Source: Ensifer sp. MPMI2T (GTDB lineage Bacteria > Pseudomonadota > Alphaproteobacteria > Rhizobiales > Rhizobiaceae). From it: a DNA stretch of 64,000 bases. Below the pieces are notes generated by a model. That model ran no database searches and was not told where the DNA came from. It saw only the letters and a program-made list of their open reading frames with translations. Below, piece by piece: positions 58,113 to 64,000 of the stretch; position 1 is the first letter of the stretch, and each line of letters starts with the position of its first letter. The stretch lies in the NCBI RefSeq assembly GCF_004827385.1, contig NZ_SRXN01000011.1:62001-126000 (forward strand). The letters are read 5' to 3'. A program made the translations under genes and the position numbers.

Positions 58113-58739
58113 TCAGTTCGCGGCGAAACAGTAGAAAAGGCCGTCGCCTCCGGTCGTCTTGAAGGCCTCCACGGTGCAGCCGCCGCGCGTCTCGTGCGAA
58201 GAGTTCCAGGATTTCGCTGCGGCGGATTCGTCGAGGCCCGTGCGGTCGCTGTGGCCAACCACTGCCGCACCCTCCGCGCCGCCCATCGTCCAGTTGCCGC
58301 AGGTCTCTGCCGCAGCCGTGCCGTCCGGGTTCGAGCCGGTCAGGATGTCGTGACGGTTCGGCGTATCGCCGCGGCCGTTGATGACCTCACCCCTTTCGTT
58401 GAGTGCCGTCTGCTTGGTGAGATTGTTCTTGTCGCTGTGGAGCGACGCAACATCGTCAGCGATCTTCTCGCCCTTGGCATTGTACCACGGGCCGGTGCCG
58501 ATGCGGTCCTTGGCGTGTTCCGTGTCGGTGGAAAGATAGGCCTTCCAGGTTTTGCCGGTCGAGCCACTGGCCGTCGCGAGCTGCGCGCAATAGGCGTCCG
58601 CGCCCGCAAGGCCGCCAAGATCGCCACCCTTGCCGGGATTGGCGCTGGTGACAAAGAAGCTCATGCTCGTGTCCTGAGCATGGGCAGATACGACCGAACA
58701 GGCCAAGACGGCCGCGACAAGTGCAACTGCGCGTTTCAT
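58113..58739 (-). CDS. secreted lectin-like (DUF1554-type) protein
   Basis: 208 aa. Signal peptide MKRAVALVAAVLACSVVSAHA. The mature part has SFFVTSANPGKGGDLGGLAGAD, AYCAQLA, TWKAYLST, ETCGNWT, RGGCTVEAF and a final LFYCFAAN. These four spaced cysteines and Trp/Gly motifs resemble the C-type-lectin/endostatin-like fold found in secreted bacterial proteins. Ligand unknown. Confidence 0.78.
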   Translation of the reverse strand: MKRAVALVAAVLACSVVSAHAQDTSMSFFVTSANPGKGGDLGGLAGADAYCAQLATASGSTGKTWKAYLSTDTEHAKDRIGTGPWYNAKGEKIADDVASLHSDKNNLTKQTALNERGEVINGRGDTPNRHDILTGSNPDGTAAAETCGNWTMGGAEGAAVVGHSDRTGLDESAAAKSWNSSHETRGGCTVEAFKTTGGDGLFYCFAAN

Positions 58740-58955
58740 AATCTCCTCCCTGATACAGGCTTCAAACCCGCGACGAAGAGCCTATGATGGCAAAGATGGG
58801 AGTAAAATCAAAACCTTGTGATAAGCTTCTGAAGGAGCGTGTTGCCCGTGACGTGGCCAGGGACGGGTGGCCGTTAGCAGTTCAAATTTCTTTCACGCGG
58901 TTGTGGAACAGTCGCGAGATACCGCGGTTGAGGGTGAGAACACCGGAGAGATGAC

Positions 58956-59873
58956 ATGGACAAGTCGAAGGACACTGCAGGCCCTGACTGGCTTGAAGCC
59001 GAGCTGGCCGATACGATCGACGAGGACTATGAGCTCGAGCTTTCCGAGCCGGCCCTTTCCGAAGAGATCCGCAAGATCTACCGCAAGGCACACCCGGCTT
59101 CAGTCCCGCGCCTGGATTATTTCCGCGCGCTGCTCAAGCTGCAAGCGGAATTGATCAAGCTGCAGGACTGGGTCGCTTACCACAAGGAGAAGGTCGTCGT
59201 GATCTTCGAGGGGCGCGACTCCGCTGGAAAGGGCGGCGTGATCAAGCGCATCACCCAGCGGCTCAATCCGCGCGTGGTGAGGGTCGTGGCCCTGCCCGCC
59301 CCTTCGGATCGCGAAAAGACGCAATGGTACTTCCAGCGTTACGTGCCGCATCTGCCGGCCGGCGGCGAGATCGTGCTCTTCGACCGGTCCTGGTACAATC
59401 GCTCCGGCGTCGAACGCGTCATGGGGTTCGCCACCGAAGACCAGGTGGAGCAATTCTTCAACGACGTACCGGAGTTCGAGCGCATGCTCGTGCGCTCCGG
59501 CATCCGGCTGGTCAAATACTGGTTCTCGATCACCGATGAGGAGCAGCAGATGCGGTTCCTGGTGCGCATCCACGACCCGCTGAAGCAGTGGAAGCTGTCA
59601 CCGATGGACCTGCAATCGCGGGTGCGCTGGGAGGCCTACACCAAGGCCAAGGAGGAGACCTTCGCCCGCACCAACATCCCGGAAGCGCCTTGGTACATCG
59701 TCGAGGGCAACGACAAGAAACGGGCCCGGCTCAACTGCATCGATCACCTGCTCCAGCAAATCCCTTACGGGGACGTGCCGCACGAGGACATCACCCTGCC
59801 GGAGCGGGTGTTCAATCCCGACTACGAGCGCAAGGTCCTGCCGCCGGAACTCTACGTTCCGTCAAAATACTGA
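58956..59873 (+). CDS. ppk2: polyphosphate kinase 2
   Basis: 305 aa, the single-domain PPK2 length. Walker A EGRDSAGKGG (85-94), lid-region residues PSDREKTQWYFQRYVPHLP (116-134) and Walker B VLFDRSWYNRSGVE (140-153), all intact. It uses polyphosphate to phosphorylate nucleoside diphosphates, or the reverse. The N-terminus is acidic and flexible. The upstream region has no PHO box clear enough to call. A strong hairpin follows the gene. Confidence 0.95.
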   Translation: MDKSKDTAGPDWLEAELADTIDEDYELELSEPALSEEIRKIYRKAHPASVPRLDYFRALLKLQAELIKLQDWVAYHKEKVVVIFEGRDSAGKGGVIKRITQRLNPRVVRVVALPAPSDREKTQWYFQRYVPHLPAGGEIVLFDRSWYNRSGVERVMGFATEDQVEQFFNDVPEFERMLVRSGIRLVKYWFSITDEEQQMRFLVRIHDPLKQWKLSPMDLQSRVRWEAYTKAKEETFARTNIPEAPWYIVEGNDKKRARLNCIDHLLQQIPYGDVPHEDITLPERVFNPDYERKVLPPELYVPSKY

Positions 59874-59932
59874 AACAGGCCGCAGCGACGCGCGTCTCAT
59901 CAGGCGCGCAAACTGCGATTTAGGGAATGCAG

Positions 59933-59964
59933 GAGTGCCCGCGCTTGGCGGGCACTCGATTTGA
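59933..59964 (+). terminator. intrinsic terminator after ppk2
   Basis: Perfect 10-bp stem GAGTGCCCGC / GCGGGCACTC (59933-59942 and 59948-59957) with loop GCTTG, then GATTTGAT. It lies 60 bases after the ppk2 stop. Confidence 0.75.
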
Positions 59965-59987
59965 TGCGCCTTGTTGCACCGGATTCC

Positions 59988-60033
59988 CTACAGCGCCGCG
60001 CGTCTTTTCAGACACGCGCAAAGGACGCTGTTT
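59988..60033 (-). repeat. rhizobial repeat R1, half copy E
   Basis: CTACAGCGCCGCGCGTCTTT and GACACGCGCAAAGGACGCTG, the left half of R1 in inverted orientation relative to copy A. The GCGCGTC / GACACGCGC arms can pair. Confidence 0.65.
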
Positions 60034-60045
60034 AAGGGCTACCAG

Positions 60046-60492
60046 CTATTGCTGCGCCGGTGCCTGCTGAGCCGGTGCTTGCGCCGGTGCGGAGCTCTGG
60101 ATCTTTTCCTGGACCTTCTGGGCCAAAGCCGGATCGTTCTGCGCAGCCGTCAGAATGGACGTGTATTCCTCGACCGAGATGCCCTCAGAAGCTTCAACGG
60201 CCTGGACCATCTGCTGGCTGGCTTCGTTCTTCAGCTTCTCCTTGGCGGCCTGATCCGGGGTCGCTTCGATCTTGGCAGAATATTCCTGCCTAACCTTGTC
60301 GACCTGCACATAGGCGACCGCAAAGGCCTCGATTTTCTGATCGCTTACGGCCGCGCCACCGCTCTCGGGCTGCCCTGGCGTCGGCTGCGTCTGTTGCGCC
60401 TGAGCCACCTCGAGCGCGAACGCCGGGCTGTAAGTCATCATGCCGAAGACCGCGGCGGTCAACGTTGCAACGGCTTTATAACGAGTGATCAT
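60046..60492 (-). CDS. DUF4168 family secreted protein
   Basis: 148 aa. Signal peptide about 1-29 (ending AFA), then a helical DUF4168 core (VSDQKIEAFAVAYVQVDKV, QQMVQAVEASEGISVEEYTSI) and a Gln/Ala/Pro-rich repetitive tail. Periplasmic or envelope protein of unknown role. Three candidate ATGs; the one at 60492 has AGAGG at 7-base spacing and is used. Confidence 0.82.
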   Translation of the reverse strand: MITRYKAVATLTAAVFGMMTYSPAFALEVAQAQQTQPTPGQPESGGAAVSDQKIEAFAVAYVQVDKVRQEYSAKIEATPDQAAKEKLKNEASQQMVQAVEASEGISVEEYTSILTAAQNDPALAQKVQEKIQSSAPAQAPAQQAPAQQ

Positions 60493-60540
60493 GTTCATTC
60501 CTCTGTAACGTGCATGACTTGATCGGCGGCAATGCCACCT

Positions 60541-60640
60541 GACAGCGCCGCGCGTCGTTCCAGACGCATAACAGGTCGCTGCAGCACTTTGCTGCATGGG
60601 TGCGCCCACAAGCCAGATGCGACTTGAGGCCCCATGCAGC
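60541..60640 (-). repeat. rhizobial repeat R1, copy F
   Basis: GACAGCGCCGCGCGTC, AGGTCGCTGCAGCACTTTG and the perfect arms GCTGCATGGG / CCCATGCAGC (60591-60600 and 60631-60640). Inverted relative to copy A; the ATTTAAGGA part is replaced by other sequence between the arms. Confidence 0.65.
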
Positions 60641-60789
60641 CGTCGCTCGTTCCTCGCGTCGACGCGATGACGAGCTGCTTACGATGGACCGCTTAAGAGT
60701 GCTCGATGGGGCGGCACCGGGGCGATTTCCTGACAATTGAACGGCAGCTTTGTGGTCACGGATGCGGGGGGCCCACTCCGCCCACCCCA

Positions 60790-60810
60790 TTCCTGCGCTC
60801 GTCACAGGAA
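60790..60810. repeat. repeat R5 copy
   Basis: TTCCTGCG / CACAGGAA around CTCGT; one base differs from the copy at 51557. It lies 39 bases before the stop codon of the MscS gene on the minus strand. Confidence 0.65.
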
Positions 60811-60848
60811 TGAGGTGCGGAGCATCTGCCTCGAAAAAACAGCCGGCG

Positions 60849-63452
60849 TTATCCCCTGCGGGCCCCCCGCTTGGCGATGCTGCGCGGCGCTGCTTCCGGC
60901 TCCTCCTCCGGTTCGGCGGCAGGCTCGGGCTCTGCCGCGAGCGAAGGCTCGGCGTCGGCCGGTGCCTCTTCCTCCGGGGTCGTATCCTCGATCCTGAGCG
61001 GGAATGGCGCGCCTATGCCCTCGTCGCGGAAGCGCTCGTAGATCGTGACGCGGATATCGTTGCGCACGTTGCCCGCCGTCAGCACGTCGGCAACATAGAT
61101 GCGCAGTTCGAAGGTCATGCGGTCGTCCCCGAAGGCGGTGAAGCCGACCGTCGGCGCCGGGTTCTTCAAAACCATCGGATGGGCTGCGGCGATCTCCTGC
61201 AGCAGCTCGATCACCCGGCGCGGATCGCTGGCATAGGTAACCGTGACGGTGATTTCCGAACGGCCGAGCTTGTTGCGGTGCGTCCAGTTGCCGACCGAGG
61301 CGTTGATGAGCAGCGAATTCGGCATCATGATCGACTGGTGCTGGAAGGTCTCGATCTCGGTCGCGCGCACGGAGATGCGCCGGACGAAGCCTTCGGTCGT
61401 GCCGCTGACGATCCAGTCACCCACCTTGAAGGGCCGCTCCACGAGCAGGATCAGGCCCGAGACGAAATTCGAGACGATGTTCTGGAGGCCAAAACCGACG
61501 CCGAGGGAGAGAGCACCGGCGACGAGCGCGAGACTCGATAGGTCGATGCCCGCGGCCGAAAGGCCGATGAGCCCGGCAAGGCCGACGCCCACATAGCCGA
61601 TGCCGGTGCGGATCGAGTTGCGCACGCCCGCGTCGACGCGGCTGCGCGCCATGACATTACCATCGATCCAGCGCTGCACCCAGCGCGTGGCGACAAAGCC
61701 AAGCGCGAAGAAGAGAACGCCCGCAAACAGGCCCACAAGCGAGATGGTGATCGTACCGATCCTGATCTCGGTCAGCACGCGATAGGTCCAGGACTCGATA
61801 TCGGCGATCTGGAAGCCCCACTGCAGGAGGATCAGCGGGATGAAAAACAACAGCACCAGCGCATAGATGCCGAGGCCAGCCGCAAGCCCGATCTGATCGA
61901 GCCCCACCTGCTCCAGTTGGAAGCGCCGTTCGAGATAGCGCCCTACCCTGGTTTCCGCGAAGGCGCCCTGTTTGGAGACCGACCTGCCGGTGAGAATGCC
62001 GATATACATCGTCACCAGGATTGCGCCGGTGACGATGATCTGCGTCGCGATGAAGCGGGCAAGGCCGACGTAGCCGGCAAGCGCGATGGCGACAAGCATC
62101 GCCCCCATGAGGAGAAGCAAGATCCAGATGACGCGCGGCCAGGGCCGGCCCGGCGCATCGAAGGGCTCGTCGGGCCGCAACATCGGCCGGATCCAGGCCA
62201 TCGACATCAGGATAAGGCCGATGATGATCGAGGCAACGAAGCTCTTGGCGACGGTCAGGATGACCGGCGAACCGAGAGACTCGCTGATGCTTCCGGCGAG
62301 GTAATCGAGGACGTTGACCACCGCCATGGCGCAGATCGAAATGAACAGCATCCGGGCGCCGCGATCCGAGACGCGCACGAGACGCCAATTCGAGTATTTG
62401 GGAGACAGCACCGCCTGGGCGAGGCTGGTGACGAATAGCAGCACCACCGAGACCGCCAGCGTGATCGCCAGGATCGGCGCAATATCCGGCCGCAACACAT
62501 TGAAGCTATTGAGGAAAAAGTAGCTCGATGCCGCAAACGCGGTGGCCGAGACTGTCGGGATCACCGTGGACCAGAAGGCGACCGAAAGCTGCCTGAAATA
62601 GTTCGGCTCCTCCTCGTCGCCATTGTGCCGGAGGAAGGGCGAAAAGAGACGGCGGCTGCCGGCCAGAAAGATCAGCGCCGCGCAGAGCGAAAGGAAAATC
62701 GCGATGAGAAGCTGCACGCGCTTGTAGTTCCAGGCAAAGGTCAGCCAGCTGCCGACGCTGCGCGACAAAGCCTGGGTCTCGCCGATCGTCGTCTTCACCG
62801 CCTCGGCGAGCGTCGCCGCCGAGATTTCCGTGTGCTTCAGCAGCGTGTTGGAGAAGAGCGCCCGCCTTGTGGCGGTGATGCCGTTGGCAAGCTTCCTCGC
62901 CTCGACCGAGAGGTTCTCCGCGCGACCCGTCAGCGCGTTTATCGCGCCGCGCTCGGCGATCAGGCGCTTCCGTTCTTCCGTCACGATCGGCGCTTCCGGC
63001 GGTTGCCCTTCGCCGGGCGGCTCACCGAGTTCGGTCAGCCTCCCCTTGATCTCTTCAAGCCGCGGCCGCGTCGCGACTGTGGCAGCGAGGATCTGTCCGG
63101 AAAGAGCATCGACCTGCACCTTGAGCTCGGCAAGCAAGGTATCGTCGTCCTTGGCGCCTTCGACGCGCTCGCTGAGCCGCCTCAGCTCGCGGTCGGCGTT
63201 GGCGAGTTGCTCCTCCGCCTGCTGCAGAACCGGTGAGGCGGCCGCCGCACCGTCATCGGGCAGGTCCTCTTGCGTGGGCTCGGTTTGTTGCGCCGGCGGT
63301 GGCGCCGGGGCCGGCTGCGCAGCTTGGGGCGCAGGCTGGGCCGGCTGCGCCGCCGGGGGGGCCTGCTGGGCGCTCGCGGGTCCGCCGGCAAGCGCGATAG
63401 CTCCGGTTAGGACGGCAAGCGTAACGGCGGTCAACTTTCCAACGAAATGCAA
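60849..63452 (-). CDS. large mechanosensitive channel, MscS family with DUF3772 N-terminus
   Basis: About 867 aa. Signal peptide, a Pro/Ala/Gln-rich segment, a periplasmic coiled-coil DUF3772 domain (about 60-220), then about ten transmembrane helices. The MscS pore and beta domain come near the end: LVAGALSLGVGFGLQNIVSN, GLILLVERPFKVGDWI and MPNSLLINASVGNW. A Glu/Ala-rich cytosolic tail follows. It relieves osmotic downshock. No ATG is well placed; a TTG at 63452 with AAGGG seven bases upstream is used, while a GTG at 63503 lacks a ribosome site. Confidence 0.9.
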   Translation of the reverse strand: MHFVGKLTAVTLAVLTGAIALAGGPASAQQAPPAAQPAQPAPQAAQPAPAPPPAQQTEPTQEDLPDDGAAAASPVLQQAEEQLANADRELRRLSERVEGAKDDDTLLAELKVQVDALSGQILAATVATRPRLEEIKGRLTELGEPPGEGQPPEAPIVTEERKRLIAERGAINALTGRAENLSVEARKLANGITATRRALFSNTLLKHTEISAATLAEAVKTTIGETQALSRSVGSWLTFAWNYKRVQLLIAIFLSLCAALIFLAGSRRLFSPFLRHNGDEEEPNYFRQLSVAFWSTVIPTVSATAFAASSYFFLNSFNVLRPDIAPILAITLAVSVVLLFVTSLAQAVLSPKYSNWRLVRVSDRGARMLFISICAMAVVNVLDYLAGSISESLGSPVILTVAKSFVASIIIGLILMSMAWIRPMLRPDEPFDAPGRPWPRVIWILLLLMGAMLVAIALAGYVGLARFIATQIIVTGAILVTMYIGILTGRSVSKQGAFAETRVGRYLERRFQLEQVGLDQIGLAAGLGIYALVLLFFIPLILLQWGFQIADIESWTYRVLTEIRIGTITISLVGLFAGVLFFALGFVATRWVQRWIDGNVMARSRVDAGVRNSIRTGIGYVGVGLAGLIGLSAAGIDLSSLALVAGALSLGVGFGLQNIVSNFVSGLILLVERPFKVGDWIVSGTTEGFVRRISVRATEIETFQHQSIMMPNSLLINASVGNWTHRNKLGRSEITVTVTYASDPRRVIELLQEIAAAHPMVLKNPAPTVGFTAFGDDRMTFELRIYVADVLTAGNVRNDIRVTIYERFRDEGIGAPFPLRIEDTTPEEEAPADAEPSLAAEPEPAAEPEEEPEAAPRSIAKRGARRG

Positions 63453-63989
63453 TTCGATACCCTTCGAAGCCCCGGAATGACGACACGGAATCACGTGGAG
63501 CACTAGATCACGATGATTTCAGGTTGAATCAATCGAAAAACCGATAACGTGCCCGACCCGTAGCAGTTCCCGCTCTCAATCAGATCGCGCGAAAGCCCGT
63601 GAAGACCCGCTCTGCATGCGCAACACGGCAAAAAGATGCAGAAAGGAGCGGATCCAAGCGTTTTTTTGCCGAAAGGCGGCGCGCCTGCTGCAAAGTGCGC
63701 GCCCGCGAACCGTCCGCGACTGCACGCGCTGCGGTCGCAACGGCATTAAGGCGGGCGTTGCCATCCTCTTCTTCGCTGACGGACACCAGCGTCCACCCAC
63801 CGCCAGTGAAATCACTGCCGGTCCAGTCAGACTCGCTCCGCGCCTGCCCTCCCGTAACGTAAAGCATCAGGGATGTCCGGTTGCCTCTTTTTTGGGCCGC
63901 CACTGAATCCACTCGCATTAACGCTATGAAATCGAAGTCGAATGCGTATGATGAGGCGTTGGCGTGTTCTGTGTTTCGGGGGAAATGAG
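63453..63989. other. intergenic region, no supported gene
   Basis: Holds a half copy of repeat R4 (63503-63526). Several overlapping open frames on both strands (63576-63918) have no ribosome sites or clear family motifs. The minus-strand frame has a stretch LMLYVTGGQARSESDWTGSD that looks like an outer-membrane barrel strand, so it may be a gene remnant. Confidence 0.4.
63503..63526. repeat. repeat R4, half element
   Basis: TAGATCACGATGATTTCAGG, matching the right arm of the palindrome at 30223-30270 in inverted orientation. Confidence 0.55.
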
Positions 63990-64000
63990 ATGACAGAAGC
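63990..64000 (+). CDS. start of a gene cut by the window edge
   Basis: ATGACAGAAGC after GGGGGAAATGAG, a good ribosome site at proper spacing; a preceding ATG at 63985 stops at once. Only three codons and part of a fourth (MTE..) are visible, so the product is unknown. Confidence 0.45.

Larger units (their letters stand above)
60493..60848. other. repeat-rich intergenic region
   Basis: No gene found. It contains R1 copy F (60541-60640) and R5 (60790-60810). The promoter of the DUF4168 gene must lie at its left end; the right end is the 3' flank of the MscS-type gene. Confidence 0.6.

Noticed and set aside
58740-58955. PHO box upstream of ppk2
   Set aside because: A loosely similar stretch (TTCAAATTTCTTTCAC) is present, but it departs too far from the direct-repeat consensus to call.

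Overview
The window reads as chromosomal DNA of a Rhizobiaceae member, most like Sinorhizobium/Ensifer. The reasons are the high GC content, several families of short rhizobial intergenic repeats, DUF1127 proteins, a dmeRF nickel/cobalt efflux operon, GlxA-type AraC regulators and BTAD-TPR regulators. The species is inferred from gene content and style, not from a search. No rRNA, tRNA, CRISPR array, transposase or integrase was seen.

Region 1 (1-4.7 kb) holds two unknown genes, an ECF sigma factor overlapping a membrane-anchored VWA protein, and a phosphodiester glycosidase-like secreted protein. Region 2 (4.8-17.6 kb) is the metabolic core: a corrinoid-dependent methyl transfer pathway. A non-pyrrolysine MttB-family methyltransferase and an Fe-S protein run leftward. 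A corrinoid protein and a DUF1638 protein run rightward. A tight operon from 12.1 to 17.6 kb encodes a 'virulence factor' family protein, a cysteine-rich MetV-like protein, MetF, a methyl-THF:corrinoid methyltransferase, an unknown 111-aa protein and a RACo-type corrinoid activator. Together they would move a methyl group from an N-methylated compound to cobalamin, then to THF, then oxidise it to methylene-THF. The substrate cannot be read from sequence; a quaternary amine or betaine is the natural guess.

Region 3 (17.6-20.9 kb) is an Lrp regulator, diaminopropionate ammonia-lyase, a decayed carbamoylase-type hydrolase and an M20 amidohydrolase. Region 4 (21-30 kb) is regulatory: two BTAD-TolB-like-TPR proteins, two DUF1127 proteins, an ArsR/SRPBCC pair, a LysR regulator, a DUF1194 secreted VWA protein and a membrane diguanylate cyclase. 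Region 5 (30-36 kb) has dmeRF, a GlxA regulator and two paralogous tandem-receiver proteins, one with a GGDEF domain. Region 6 (36-38.5 kb) has a Tat-exported Hint-domain protein facing an RTX repeat protein.

Region 7 (38.5-53 kb) is rich in cyclic-nucleotide functions: a DUF5939 class III cyclase, a cyclic-nucleotide-gated K+ channel, a FecR protein convergent with a CHASE2 cyclase, and a decayed cyclase gene. Small detoxification or enzyme genes lie between them (GFA, peroxiredoxin-like, DinB, methyltransferase, RibD-like, CBS). Region 8 (53-64 kb) has a PaoABC-type molybdenum aldehyde oxidoreductase with a divergent AraC regulator, a lectin-like secreted protein, PPK2, a DUF4168 protein and a large MscS channel. 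The first codons of another gene lie at the right edge.
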